This document shows positions 41,733-51,227 of a stretch of 64,000 nt of DNA, piece after piece (position 1 is the stretch's first letter; every line of letters starts with the position of its first letter). The notes beneath the pieces were generated by a model, which saw only the letters and a program-made list of their open reading frames with translations, did not search any database and had not been told where the DNA came from. The stretch spans positions 1,264,001 through 1,328,000 of the forward strand of contig NZ_CP029193.1 of NCBI RefSeq assembly GCF_008642355.1. The letters run 5' to 3'. This DNA is from Streptomyces venezuelae. Its GTDB lineage: Bacteria > Actinomycetota > Actinomycetes > Streptomycetales > Streptomycetaceae. The translations under genes and the position numbers were made by a program.

Positions 41733-42646
41733 GACGCCTCCCCCGCCGGGGTGGCGGCGCGGGGTTCCAGGTCGGCGAGCCACAGACGCTGCAGCATGTG
41801 CCAGTCCTCCGGGTGTTCGGCGATACCGGTGGCGAAGGCGTCGGCCAGCGCCTGTGTCATGACAGACGTCCTCTCGGCCCGCGTGCCTGTCTCGGGGACG
41901 TCGACGGGCGGGTGGACGCGGCCCTTCATGACGGGCGAATCGTCATACCAGAGGGTGACGGGCAGCAACAGGGCTCCGGTCTGCTGGGCGAGCATCGCGG
42001 GGCCCGCCGGCATCCGTGCGGTGTCTCCGAAGAACTTGACCTCGACCCCGGAGGCGGACAGATCGCGGTCGGCGACGAGGCAGACGAGGCCACCGGCCCG
42101 CAGCCGACGCGCCAGGGTCCCGAAGGCGGAGCCGCCGGTGTGGGGCAGGACCTCCATGCCGAGGCTCTCGCGGTAGGCGACGAAGCGGTCGTACAGCGTC
42201 TCGGGCTTGAGGCGCTCGGCGACCGTCGTGAAAGGGGTCCCCAGCTTGGTGGTGACCCAGGCGCCCGCGAGGTCCCAGTTGCCCAGGTGCGGCAGGGCGA
42301 GGATGACGCCCTTGCCCGCGGCGAGCCCGTCGGTGAGGTGGTGGACGTCCTTCACGTCGAAGCCGTCAGCGATGCGCTCCCTGCTCCAGGACGGCAGCCG
42401 GAAGGACTCCATCCAGTACCGCAGGTAGGAGCGCATGCCCGCCCTGGAGAGCTCGGTGAGCCGCTGCGGGCTCGCGTCGGGCACCACGCGCGCGAGGTTG
42501 GACTCCAGGCGGAGCACGCCTTTGCCGCGGCGCTTCCAGACCGTGTCGGCGATGGTCCTGCCGAGCCGCTCGGCGACGGGCTCGGGGAGCTTCTTGACGG
42601 TGCTCCAGCCGAGCCCGTACAGCCCGTCGGTGAGTCGGTCCTTCAC
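41729..42646 (-). CDS. Phosphatidylinositol mannoside acyltransferase
   Basis: 305 residues of the lysophospholipid/LpxL-type acyltransferase family. The catalytic HxxxxD is ALPHLGNWDLAGAW near residue 119-130, and PHTGGSAFGTLARRLRAGGL and GPAMLAQQTGALLLPV follow. In mycobacteria the matching gene (PatA, Rv2611c) acylates the PimA-linked mannose. GTG overlaps the pgsA stop, and the gene is coupled to pimA. Confidence 0.9.
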   Translation of the reverse strand: MKDRLTDGLYGLGWSTVKKLPEPVAERLGRTIADTVWKRRGKGVLRLESNLARVVPDASPQRLTELSRAGMRSYLRYWMESFRLPSWSRERIADGFDVKDVHHLTDGLAAGKGVILALPHLGNWDLAGAWVTTKLGTPFTTVAERLKPETLYDRFVAYRESLGMEVLPHTGGSAFGTLARRLRAGGLVCLVADRDLSASGVEVKFFGDTARMPAGPAMLAQQTGALLLPVTLWYDDSPVMKGRVHPPVDVPETGTRAERTSVMTQALADAFATGIAEHPEDWHMLQRLWLADLEPRAATPAGEAS

Positions 42647-43314
42647 TGCGCGGCCTCACTCTCCTGTGCCCCGGACGCCGTGGCGGCGTCCGCCTCCGCG
42701 GACTCCCGGCGCACGGTCACCACGCGCTGGACGAGGGTGACCATGCTGCCGACCGCGACGACCCACAGGGCGATGGGCAGCAGGATCTGGATGCCCGGGA
42801 CACCGAACTTGTGCAGACCCGCGAGGCCCGCGGCGACCAGCGTGATCACCAGGCGCTCGGCGCGCTCCACCAGGCCGTTGACGGCGACGGGCAGGCCGAT
42901 GGCCTCGCCGCGCGCCTTCGTGTACGAGACCACCTGGCCGCTGGCGAGGCAGAAGATGGAGACGGCGCAGAGGATGTTGTCGTCGCCCGATCCGGCGTAC
43001 CAGAGGGCGAGGCCGCCGAAGATGGCGCTGTCGGCCACCCGGTCGAGCGTCGAGTCCAGGAACGCGCCCCAGCGGCTGGAGCGGCCGAGCTGGCGGGCCA
43101 TGTTGCCGTCGACGAGGTCCGAGAAGACGAACGACGTGATGACGATCACGCCCCAGAAGAGCTCGCCCCGGGGGAAGAAGACCAGCGCTCCCGCCACCAC
43201 ACCGGCCGTGCCGATGAAGGTGACCGCGTCGGGGCTGACCCCGCGGCGGATGAGAAACGCGGCGAACGGCGTGAGGACACGCGTGAAGAATGCACGCGCG
43301 TACTTGTTCAGCAT
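42643..43314 (-). CDS. pgsA: Phosphatidylinositol phosphate synthase (CDP-alcohol phosphatidyltransferase)
   Basis: Joins CDP-diacylglycerol and inositol 1-phosphate. 223 residues with about six helices. The CDP-alcohol motif D-x2-DG-x2-AR-x8-G-x3-D-x3-D is complete (SDLVDGNMARQLGR then GAFLDSTLDRVAD). ATG at 43314 after GGAAGG. It heads a three-gene operon with 4-nt overlaps throughout, matching the pgsA-patA-pimA set of mycobacteria. The 258-nt gap to the divergent EF-G-like gene should hold both promoters. Confidence 0.93.
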   Translation of the reverse strand: MLNKYARAFFTRVLTPFAAFLIRRGVSPDAVTFIGTAGVVAGALVFFPRGELFWGVIVITSFVFSDLVDGNMARQLGRSSRWGAFLDSTLDRVADSAIFGGLALWYAGSGDDNILCAVSIFCLASGQVVSYTKARGEAIGLPVAVNGLVERAERLVITLVAAGLAGLHKFGVPGIQILLPIALWVVAVGSMVTLVQRVVTVRRESAEADAATASGAQESEAAQ

Positions 43315-43572
43315 GGCCTTCCCGAGGGTTCGGTGCGCCGCGCGGCCCCGTTGGCCACCGGCGGGCCCATCGTAGTCACGCTGTTGACGGACCGGCTCGC
43401 CCCCTCACGATCGCGTACGACGTATGGACGCACCGTGACCCGAGTGGAAAGCTCGAAAGCATGACGGGCGCCGCCGGTGCCGCCCCGCACTCGGCCCCGC
43501 GCGTCCACGAGCAGCCAGCATCCCCGAGGGGGCTGAGCCTCCTCACCGTGCACGTAACCGGGAGGCCAAGGC

Positions 43573-45780
43573 ATGGGCGACAAGGCGAACGCACACCCCG
43601 GAGCCGCCGGCAGGGCAGCGTCGGCCGACCACCCCGCGTCCGTACGGAATGTGGTGCTGGTCGGCCACAGCGGATCCGGCAAGACGACTCTGGTGGAGGC
43701 TCTCGCGCTGACGGCGGGGGCGGTGAACCGCGCGGGCCGCGTGGAGGACGGCGGCACTGTCTCCGACTACGACGAGATGGAGCACCGGCAGCAGCGTTCG
43801 GTGCAGCTGTCACTGGTTCCCGTCGAATGGGACGGGATCAAGATCAACCTGTTGGACACCCCGGGTTACGCCGATTTCGTCGGGGAGCTGAGGGCCGGTC
43901 TGCGCGCAGCGGACGCGGCCCTTTTCGTCGTCTCGGCGGCCGAGGGTGTCGAGGGCATCGCGGGTGCGACACGCATGGTGTGGGAGGAGTGCGCGGCCGT
44001 CGGCATGCCGCGGGCCATCGTGATCACGCACCTGGAGTCGGCCCGCGCGGACTTCGCCGCGATGACCCGCAGCTGCGCGCGGGCGTTCGGCGGCGACGAC
44101 CCCGACGCCGTGGTGCCGCTGTACCTGCCGCTCCACGGCGAGCAGGGGCCGGACGGGCACGCCCCGGTGACCGGCCTGATCGGGCTGCTCTCGCAGCGGA
44201 TATTCGACTACGCCTCCGGGGAGCGCAAGGAATCCGAGCCGGGCGCCGACCAACTCCCGCTGATCGAGGAGGCGCGGAACACGCTGATCGAAGGGATCAT
44301 CGCCGAGAGCGAGGACGAGTCCCTCATGGACCGTTACCTCGGCGGCGAGGACATCGACTTCAAGACATTGGTGGACGACCTGGAGCGTGCGGTCGCGCGG
44401 GGCATCTTCCATCCGGTGCTCGCCGCGGCGCCGGCCGCGGAGGGCGCCCGTCAGGGCATCGGCACGGTCGAGCTCCTGGAACTCATCACGGGCGGCTTCC
44501 CGACCCCGCTCGAACACCCCGCGCCGGCCGTCACCACCCCCGGCGGCAAGGCGCGCCCCCCGCTGACCTGCGACCCCGAGGGCCCGCTGGCCGCCGAGGT
44601 CGTGAAGACCGCCTCCGACCCGTACGTGGGCCGGGTCTCCCTCGTCCGTGTCTTCTCCGGCACGCTGCGCCCCGACGAGACGGTGCACGTCTCCGGGCAC
44701 GGCCTCGCGGACCGCGGCCACGAGGACCACGACGTCGACGAGCGCGTCGGCGCGCTCTCCTCCCCCTTCGGCAAGCACCAGCGCACCCTCACCCACTGCG
44801 TGGCGGGCGACCTGGCGTGCGTGGCCAAGCTGAACCGTGCCGAGACCGGCGACACCCTCTCCGCCAAGGACGATCCGCTCCTGATGGAGCCCTGGGACAT
44901 GCCGGACCCGCTCCTTCCGCTCGCCATCCAGGCGCACAGCAAGGCCGACGAGGACAAGCTGTCGCAGGGCCTGGCGCGGCTGGTCGCCGAGGACCCCACG
45001 ATGCGGCTCGAACAGAATCAGGACACGCACCAGGTGGTCCTGTGGTGTCTGGGCGAGGCGCACGCGGACGTCGCCCTGGAGCGGCTGCGCAGCCGGTACG
45101 GCGTGCAGGTCGACGTGGTGCCGTACAAGGTCTCCCTTCGGGAGACGTTCGCGGGCAAGTCCGCAGGACGGGGCCGCCACGTGAAGCAGTCCGGCGGGCA
45201 CGGGCAGTACGCGATCTGCGAGATCGAGGTCGAACCGCTGCCCGGTGGCAGCGGCATCGAGTTCGTCGACAAGGTCGTGGGCGGCGCGGTCCCGCGGCAG
45301 TTCATCCCGTCCGTCGAGAAGGGCGTGCGCGCGCAGGCGGCGAAGGGCGTCGCCGCCGGGTACGCGCTCATCGACGTGCGCGTCACGCTCCTCGACGGCA
45401 AGGCGCACTCGGTGGACTCCTCCGACGCCGCGTTCCAGACGGCGGGCGCGCTGGCGCTGCGGGAAGCCGCGGCCGGCGCGCGGATCCATCTGCTCGAACC
45501 GGTCGCCGAGGTGCAGGTCCTGGTCGGCGACGACTATGTCGGGGCGGTGATGAGCGACCTGTCGGGGCGGCGTGGCCGGGTGGTCGGCACCGAGCAGGCG
45601 GCCGGCGGACGCACCCTGGTGCGGGCCGAGGTCCCCGAGATCGAGATCGGCCGGTACGCGGTGGACCTGCGGTCCCTGTCGCAGGGCACCGCGCGCTTCA
45701 ACCGTACGTACGCGCGCCACGAGCCGATGCCGCCGCAGCTCTCCGAGAAGATCCGCGAACGGGCGCACGACGCCTCGTAG
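43573..45780 (+). CDS. EF-G-like translation GTPase with degenerate G4 motif
   Basis: 735 residues, the length and domain order of elongation factor G (G domain, II, III, IV, V). G1 is GHSGSGKT (31-38) and G3 DTPG (95-98). The G4 position reads THLE (152-155) instead of NKMD, and the switch I threonine region RGIT is replaced by RSVQLS. Domain IV (KSAGRGRHVKQSGGHGQY, GGAVPRQFIPSVEKG) is retained. This is the EF-G2-type paralogue; nucleotide specificity and activity are uncertain. ATG after GGGAGG. It is the first gene of a rightward pair. Confidence 0.85.
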   Translation: MGDKANAHPGAAGRAASADHPASVRNVVLVGHSGSGKTTLVEALALTAGAVNRAGRVEDGGTVSDYDEMEHRQQRSVQLSLVPVEWDGIKINLLDTPGYADFVGELRAGLRAADAALFVVSAAEGVEGIAGATRMVWEECAAVGMPRAIVITHLESARADFAAMTRSCARAFGGDDPDAVVPLYLPLHGEQGPDGHAPVTGLIGLLSQRIFDYASGERKESEPGADQLPLIEEARNTLIEGIIAESEDESLMDRYLGGEDIDFKTLVDDLERAVARGIFHPVLAAAPAAEGARQGIGTVELLELITGGFPTPLEHPAPAVTTPGGKARPPLTCDPEGPLAAEVVKTASDPYVGRVSLVRVFSGTLRPDETVHVSGHGLADRGHEDHDVDERVGALSSPFGKHQRTLTHCVAGDLACVAKLNRAETGDTLSAKDDPLLMEPWDMPDPLLPLAIQAHSKADEDKLSQGLARLVAEDPTMRLEQNQDTHQVVLWCLGEAHADVALERLRSRYGVQVDVVPYKVSLRETFAGKSAGRGRHVKQSGGHGQYAICEIEVEPLPGGSGIEFVDKVVGGAVPRQFIPSVEKGVRAQAAKGVAAGYALIDVRVTLLDGKAHSVDSSDAAFQTAGALALREAAAGARIHLLEPVAEVQVLVGDDYVGAVMSDLSGRRGRVVGTEQAAGGRTLVRAEVPEIEIGRYAVDLRSLSQGTARFNRTYARHEPMPPQLSEKIRERAHDAS

Positions 45781-45797
45781 TTGCCGGCCACAGCCGT

Positions 45798-45832
45798 ATG
45801 CCGTCCGCCCCTCCCCCGAGGGCGGGCGGCAT
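45798..45832 (+). terminator. Hairpin after the EF-G-like gene
   Basis: A 13-bp stem with one T-G pair (45798-45810 with 45820-45832) and 9-nt loop lies 18 nt after the stop. No T-tract follows. Confidence 0.65.
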
Positions 45833-45962
45833 GCCGTTGCCCCCTGACGGATGTCGGTGCGCCCGGATACGCTGATGACCTGATCAACAGATGCGCCGGG
45901 CAGCAACAGGTGTGCCGGGCAGGAAAGTCGGGAAGAGCCGCAGCAGCGAAGGCACCGCGGCG

Positions 45963-47630
45963 ATGGGGGCGGCAGTGGCGGACGACGTATTCGACTTCAG
46001 GCCCGGGGCCCAGGTTCCGCTGTCGGGCGCCGCGGGACAGACGGCGGCGACCCACGCCCTGGCCTCGGCCGCGTACCGCGACGGCGATGTCGACGGCATC
46101 CTCGCGGCCAACAACGAGTGGCACAAGTCCGAGGTGAAGCCCGGCATCTGGTCGCTCTTCAAGCCGAATCTGGGTGAGGCGTTCGCGCGGACCGTGCAGG
46201 TGCGGATGCTGGGCGGCGGCCGCAGTCCGCTCATCCAGTCCTTCGGTACGGAGCCGCAGGCGGTCGTCGAGCACTGCCTCGCGGCGAACCGCATCCGCAA
46301 GGAGCGCGACAGCTGGCTGACCGCGGTGACAGTCCTGTGCGGTGTGCTCTTCCTGCCGGGGTTCATCTTCTGGCTCCTCGTCTTCACCATCCGGCGGCAG
46401 GTCGCCAAGAGCGAGGACAAGCGCGCGGGCGCGCTCGCGACGGCCGTGCTGGTCGCCGTGGGCGTGCTGGCCGCCGTCGCCCTGCTCAAGCTGCCCTTCG
46501 GCGGGTTCTGGGCCTGGTACCTGCGCGCGGCGATCGTGCTGCCCGTGGTGGGCTGGTTCTGGGCGAAGCAGATCGCCGAGCGCACCGCACGGGACCTGCG
46601 GGACCGCTGGTCGGGCCTGCTCGCGGGCGGCGGCATCGGCGCCAAGATCCCCGAGGCGGTGCCCGGCAGTCCGGGCGAGACGGCGGCCGAGCGGCTCCGT
46701 CAGGGCCTGGCCAGGCTCTCCGCGGAGCAGCAGAGCAACTCCGTGTTCTACGCCGGGCCCAAGGGCATATTGGGCATGGGCACGCGGTGGGGCAGCTGGC
46801 AGCTGGCGGAGGAGCTGGTCCCGGCCGACCCCGCCAAGGAGATCCACCCCTTCCGCGCCTGGGACGTCATAAAGGCGGTGCACGACCAGCTGCGCATGCT
46901 GGAGCGCGGCCCGCTGCACACCGGTGGCTTCCCCACCCCCGACATAAACCACTGGATCGTCTCGCCCATCGGGGAGAACGCGAAGGCGGTGACACGCCCG
47001 ACCGGCACGGACGTCGAGGCCTTCCAGATCCGCGGCCACGAGATACAGCGGATCTGCAACGAGCAGCAGTTCGGCAGCGGCAACCGGCATTACCTGGGCG
47101 TGCAGTTCACGCTCTGGGACGGCCAGCTGGTCATCACGATGCTGATCACGGTGACCGTGCTGCACGAGACGCTGCGCATCGAGGTCACCGGCCACGCCCT
47201 GGGCCCCGTGCACCCGCTGTTCACCACGAAGCCCTCGCCGAAGACGAAGACGGTCGCCAAGCCGATCAGGTTCTGGGAGACCACGACCCGCAACCTGCCG
47301 CTGATCGACGCGGACGAGGTGGTGCGCCTCGCGGTCCGCGCCCCCTTCACCTGGTATCCGCCCATCCTGGACCACCTCGGCGGCAAGCTGGTCCTGCCCG
47401 AGCCGTTCGGCCTGCGGCACGCCTGGGCCGACAAGCCGTGGCGGCACCGTTTCATGGCGGACGACGCGCTGCGCGCCGCCACACCGGTGCTGCGCGTGGT
47501 GCACTCCGCCGCGATCAAGGTCCTTGCGGAGAACGGCGTGAACACGGAGAAGTTCGGCGCGCGGTCCGGCTTCCTCAGCGGGGCCATCCAGGACCCGACG
47601 CCGAGGAAGGCGGATCTGTACGACGCGTGA
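45963..47630 (+). CDS. Unknown three-helix membrane protein
   Basis: About 555 residues; I do not recognise a family. Residues 1-115 are soluble, three helices follow (about 119-142, 157-176, 183-203), and residues 210-555 form a large C-terminal cytoplasmic part with WGSWQLAEELVPADPA and FPTPDINHWIVSPIGENAK. No enzyme signature is visible. The start is uncertain: ATG at 45963 is chosen, an in-frame GTG 12 nt later is similar. The gene is probably expressed separately from the EF-G-like gene because of the intervening hairpin. Confidence 0.7.
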   Translation: MGAAVADDVFDFRPGAQVPLSGAAGQTAATHALASAAYRDGDVDGILAANNEWHKSEVKPGIWSLFKPNLGEAFARTVQVRMLGGGRSPLIQSFGTEPQAVVEHCLAANRIRKERDSWLTAVTVLCGVLFLPGFIFWLLVFTIRRQVAKSEDKRAGALATAVLVAVGVLAAVALLKLPFGGFWAWYLRAAIVLPVVGWFWAKQIAERTARDLRDRWSGLLAGGGIGAKIPEAVPGSPGETAAERLRQGLARLSAEQQSNSVFYAGPKGILGMGTRWGSWQLAEELVPADPAKEIHPFRAWDVIKAVHDQLRMLERGPLHTGGFPTPDINHWIVSPIGENAKAVTRPTGTDVEAFQIRGHEIQRICNEQQFGSGNRHYLGVQFTLWDGQLVITMLITVTVLHETLRIEVTGHALGPVHPLFTTKPSPKTKTVAKPIRFWETTTRNLPLIDADEVVRLAVRAPFTWYPPILDHLGGKLVLPEPFGLRHAWADKPWRHRFMADDALRAATPVLRVVHSAAIKVLAENGVNTEKFGARSGFLSGAIQDPTPRKADLYDA

Positions 47631-47633
47631 GGG

Positions 47634-47660
47634 GGCGGGCCGCCGGTCGGGCGGCCCGCC
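47634..47660. terminator. Hairpin between the membrane protein and the secreted protease gene
   Basis: A perfect 11-bp GC stem (47634-47644 with 47650-47660) and 5-nt loop lie directly between two convergent stops. No T-tract; probably bidirectional. Confidence 0.65.
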
Positions 47661-47675
47661 GTGGAGCGATCGGAA

Positions 47676-50600
47676 TCAGATGGCCTGCCAGAGGGCGGGG
47701 ACGTTCGGCGGCTCCCAGCCCGGATAGGCGGTGTGGCCCTGGATGCAGCGGTAGCGGACGCCGTTGTAGGTGACCACGTCCCCGGCCGCGTAGGTGGCGC
47801 CCAGCCGCCAGGTGGTCTCGCCGCCACCGCCGGACACGGTCAGGGTGTAGGTCGTGGTGTGGGTGGCCTGCCCCTCACCCGTGAAGGTCAGCGTGTAGGT
47901 GCCCGCGGTCGTGCCCGCCGCGACCTCGACGGTGGCCGTCGCCGACTCGCCCGAGAGCACCGTCTCCGGGCTGATGGAGACGGTCACTCCGGCCGGGGCA
48001 CCCGAGGTCGAGAGCGCCACCTTCTGCGCCGACCCACTGGTCGTGGCGGTGGCGAGCATGACCTTCGCGGAGGAGCCCGGCTGGACGGTGCCCGAGGCCG
48101 GGTCGGCGGCGAGGGAGAAGTCGTCCGTCGGGGCGGGTTCGTCGCCGACCGAGGTCTTCCAGAGCGCGTACGCGACACCGTCCGAGCTGCGGTCGAGCGC
48201 GGTGGCGCTCACGTTCGCGGTGGTGTCACAGGAGGAGTGGTAGCACGGGTCGTACGAGCGGCCCGCGGTGCCGCCCCACTTCGCGGCCTCGGCCGCGGAC
48301 TTCGTGGCGGAGGCGCCGGTGGCGTAGCCGGACGTCGGGATGCCGACGCGCTGGAAGGAGGCGTCGTCCGAGCGTCCCCGCCCCTCGACGTTCTCCTGGG
48401 GTGCGAGGTTGAGGGAGGTCCAGTAGTCCCGCAGCGGGACGGACGCCGTGGAGTTCAGGTTGTTGATGAAGTACCCGGCGTTCGTCGAGCCCACCATGTC
48501 GAAGTTGTAGTACGCCTTGATCTTGGAGCGCTCCGCCGTCGGCAGCGACGAGGCGTAGTAGTCCGAGCCGTTGAGGCCCTGCTCCTCGTCGGTCCACCAG
48601 GCGAAGCGGACGCGGTTCTTCATGGCGGGGTTGTTCTGCGCCAGGGACAGTGCCGCCTCCAGGATCACGGCGGATCCGGAGCCGTTGTCGTTGATGCCGG
48701 GCCCGGCCGCGACGCCGTCGAGGTGTGCGCCGAACATGTGGACGTTGTCCGCGTCGCCCTGCGGCCACTCGGCGATCAGGTTGTTGCCCGCGCCCGCGGA
48801 GCAGCCGGAGGCGCAGCTCTGTTCGGTGACCTTGTATCCGGCGGCCTCCAGCTTGCCCTTCACGTAGGCGAGGGAGGCGCGGTAACCGGCACCGGTGGCG
48901 CGGCGGTTGCCGCCGTTCTGCGTGGCGATGGTGTTGAACTGCGCGAGGTGTGCCCGCACCTTCTCCACGTCGATGTCCGGCGGTGGCGTGGGGTTGCCGC
49001 CGCCGCCCACGGTCAGCGTGTACCGGGCGGTGTGCGTCTTGGTGCCCGCGGTCCCGGTGACGGTGATCGGATAGGTGCCGGCCGTGGTGGACGCGGCGGT
49101 GGTGATCTTCATGGTGGCGTCGGAGCCGGACGTGACGGTCTTCGGGTCGAACGTGACGTCCACGCCCGCCGGGGCGCCCGAGGCGGTCAGCGTGATCTGC
49201 TGGGCGCCGCCGGTGACGGTCGTGGTGTTGACCGTGCCGGTCGTCGAGGCTCCCGGCTCGACCTTCCCCGAGGCGGGGCTGAGCCCGAGGGAGAAGTCGT
49301 TCTGCTGCCCGGTGCAGGTCGGGTCACCGGTCTGCGCCGGGATGCTGATGGCGTCCCAGGCCGCCTTGGTGGCGTTGAACAGGTCGCAGCTCGCGTCGAG
49401 GTTCTTCGCCGCGGTGAGTGTGGCGGTGCGGTAGCGCTTGTACGTCATGCCGCTGGTCTTGAGCAGCATGGCGCCGTAGAAGATCTTGCCGGCGTTCTGG
49501 ATGCCCACGCCGGTGACCTGCTGGTTGTTGCAGGTGGGGCTGGAGGGCTTGCCGCCGCCCGGGTTGGAGCCCTCGGCGAGCAGGTAGAACCAGTGGTTCA
49601 TGGGCCCGGCCGCCTTGTGCTCCTCCGTGTTGGGGATCGAGGCGGAGTAGCAGTTGGGGTCGTTGTTGACCCGGCTCGGGTCGTACATGTTGCGGATCGG
49701 GCCGCGCCCCTGGAGGTTGATCATTTCCCCGACGGTGTAGTCGGGGGTGTCGTAGGGGGCGGGCTGGTTGATGTACGCCTCGGTCAGGGCGCCCATGATG
49801 TCGCCGGTCGCCTCGCCCAGGCCGCTCTCGTGGTTGGCGCCGCCGGGCGTGTTGGAGTCCAGGCCGTGGCCGAACTCGTGGGCGACGACGTCGACTCCGG
49901 CGATCCACTCGTTGGCACTGTTGTGGCCGATGGTGACGGAGGAGCCGTCCCAGTAGGCGTTGAGCTGGTTGAGGCCCACGCTCACCGGCCAGCTGCCGCC
50001 GTTGCCGTTGTGTCCGTTGCGGCCGACCCACTCCTTGAGCATGTTCCACTGCTTCTGCGCGGCGAACATCACGTCGACGCAGCCGGTCTCGCGGCTCGTG
50101 GGGTTGCCGGTGCCCCAGTCGTCGGTCGCCTTGGTGAAGACGCCACCCTGGTAGTTCGAGCACTGGAGACCCGGGCGGGTCGTGTCACGCAGCACGTAGT
50201 TGCTGCCCGAGCGCGAGGTGTCGATGGTCAGCGGGCCGGGGCCGTTCCACTTGCTGTGTCCCGTGCCGGCGTGCACGTCGTCGTAGGTGTCGATGACCTT
50301 GCCGGTGCGCGCGTCGACGAAGACGTGCAGCCTGCTGGGGTCGCCCGCTTTCGTACGGCCGGTCAGCTCGGTCTCCCAGGCGAGCGCGGGCACGTCCTTC
50401 TTGACCCGGACCACCAGGCGCTTCGCATCGACCTTCTTGACCTCGGCGAGCTTCGTACGGCTCGTCCTGACCGCCTGCGCGGCCGTCACCTCCGCCTCGG
50501 TGGTGACCGAGATCGTCGCGTCGGTCGCGGCCCGGACGGAGCGGACCTTCCCCTTGCCGTCGGCGAGGACCACCGCGTCGCCGCCCACGACCGGCAGCCC

Positions 50601-50867
50601 GCGGTAGGTGCGTTCGTACGCGACCGAGTAGAGGCCCTTGAGCCAGGGCGTGACCTGCTGCCGGTCGTACTGCTCCTCGGGTCCTCTGGCCAGTGAGTCG
50701 AGGCCGCTGCGCACCGCCTTGTCGGCGGCGGCGACGGCTTTCGCGAGGGGGTCCGGTCTGTCCGCGGCGGGTGCGGTCTGCGCCGCCGATGCGAGGGACG
50801 CCGGTACCGTCACCCCCGCGAGTGCCAGGGCCAGGGTTATCCCGGCCGCTGCGGATCGTCTGAGCAT
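47676..50867 (-). CDS. Secreted fusion of M4 metalloprotease, M28 aminopeptidase and CBM5/12-type module
   Basis: 1063 residues. A signal peptide ends near ASLASAAQ (about 29). A propeptide (FTP/PepSY-like) spans about 35-195. The M4 (thermolysin-type) domain has HEFGH (His330, Glu331, His334), the zinc Glu352 in GEATGD and the catalytic His425. A beta-sandwich linker (523-620) is followed by an M28 aminopeptidase close to the Streptomyces griseus enzyme: His715, Asp727, Glu761/Glu762, Asp790, His877. A second sandwich (917-1010) leads to a C-terminal CBM5/12-like module ([28 protein letters not shown]). Each protease has a full set of ligands. ATG after AAGGAG. Likely a dual endo- and exopeptidase bound to chitin or cell wall. 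Confidence 0.9.
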   Translation of the reverse strand: MLRRSAAAGITLALALAGVTVPASLASAAQTAPAADRPDPLAKAVAAADKAVRSGLDSLARGPEEQYDRQQVTPWLKGLYSVAYERTYRGLPVVGGDAVVLADGKGKVRSVRAATDATISVTTEAEVTAAQAVRTSRTKLAEVKKVDAKRLVVRVKKDVPALAWETELTGRTKAGDPSRLHVFVDARTGKVIDTYDDVHAGTGHSKWNGPGPLTIDTSRSGSNYVLRDTTRPGLQCSNYQGGVFTKATDDWGTGNPTSRETGCVDVMFAAQKQWNMLKEWVGRNGHNGNGGSWPVSVGLNQLNAYWDGSSVTIGHNSANEWIAGVDVVAHEFGHGLDSNTPGGANHESGLGEATGDIMGALTEAYINQPAPYDTPDYTVGEMINLQGRGPIRNMYDPSRVNNDPNCYSASIPNTEEHKAAGPMNHWFYLLAEGSNPGGGKPSSPTCNNQQVTGVGIQNAGKIFYGAMLLKTSGMTYKRYRTATLTAAKNLDASCDLFNATKAAWDAISIPAQTGDPTCTGQQNDFSLGLSPASGKVEPGASTTGTVNTTTVTGGAQQITLTASGAPAGVDVTFDPKTVTSGSDATMKITTAASTTAGTYPITVTGTAGTKTHTARYTLTVGGGGNPTPPPDIDVEKVRAHLAQFNTIATQNGGNRRATGAGYRASLAYVKGKLEAAGYKVTEQSCASGCSAGAGNNLIAEWPQGDADNVHMFGAHLDGVAAGPGINDNGSGSAVILEAALSLAQNNPAMKNRVRFAWWTDEEQGLNGSDYYASSLPTAERSKIKAYYNFDMVGSTNAGYFINNLNSTASVPLRDYWTSLNLAPQENVEGRGRSDDASFQRVGIPTSGYATGASATKSAAEAAKWGGTAGRSYDPCYHSSCDTTANVSATALDRSSDGVAYALWKTSVGDEPAPTDDFSLAADPASGTVQPGSSAKVMLATATTSGSAQKVALSTSGAPAGVTVSISPETVLSGESATATVEVAAGTTAGTYTLTFTGEGQATHTTTYTLTVSGGGGETTWRLGATYAAGDVVTYNGVRYRCIQGHTAYPGWEPPNVPALWQAI

Positions 50868-51227
50868 CACGGCTCCTTGTGAGAGGTGTTGCGGCTCGTT
50901 CGAGCCAGGGGGAGCCCGTGCGTCAGGCGGTGCGGCCGTGCCCGCTGCTCCGCTTCCGACCTGGCGGTGACATGACACCCTCGTGGCTGGCGGAACCCTC
51001 ACACCGGCCCGGTCCGCGGTCAATGGATTCCAGCCCTCCGCCACGCCCTGTCAAGAACTGGCAAGCGCGTCGGCAGGGCGCCGACCCCGCCGCCCCCGGT
51101 GGATGCTCCCCACCCACGCACGCGTTCGCCCCGCGACGTCCGGCGGGAACAGAGGCGGCCCCCATCCCGGCTGCACACGCCCGAGCCCGTCGCGCGCGGC
51201 GACGCAGGGCCGGCGAACCGCTCCGCC
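50868..51227 (-). other. 360-nt region upstream of the protease, no gene found
   Basis: No coding frame is supported. It should hold the protease promoter. A minus-strand TTGACA (rc of TGTCAA at 51050-51055) is visible, but no convincing -10 lies 17-18 bp downstream. A 6-bp CGTCGC/GCGACG hairpin (51188-51204) follows the XRE gene. Confidence 0.45.

Noticed and set aside
47661-50696. Open frame of over 1000 residues on the plus strand over the protease gene
   Set aside because: Mirror image of GC-rich coding on the minus strand; Val/Arg/Gly-rich, no motif.
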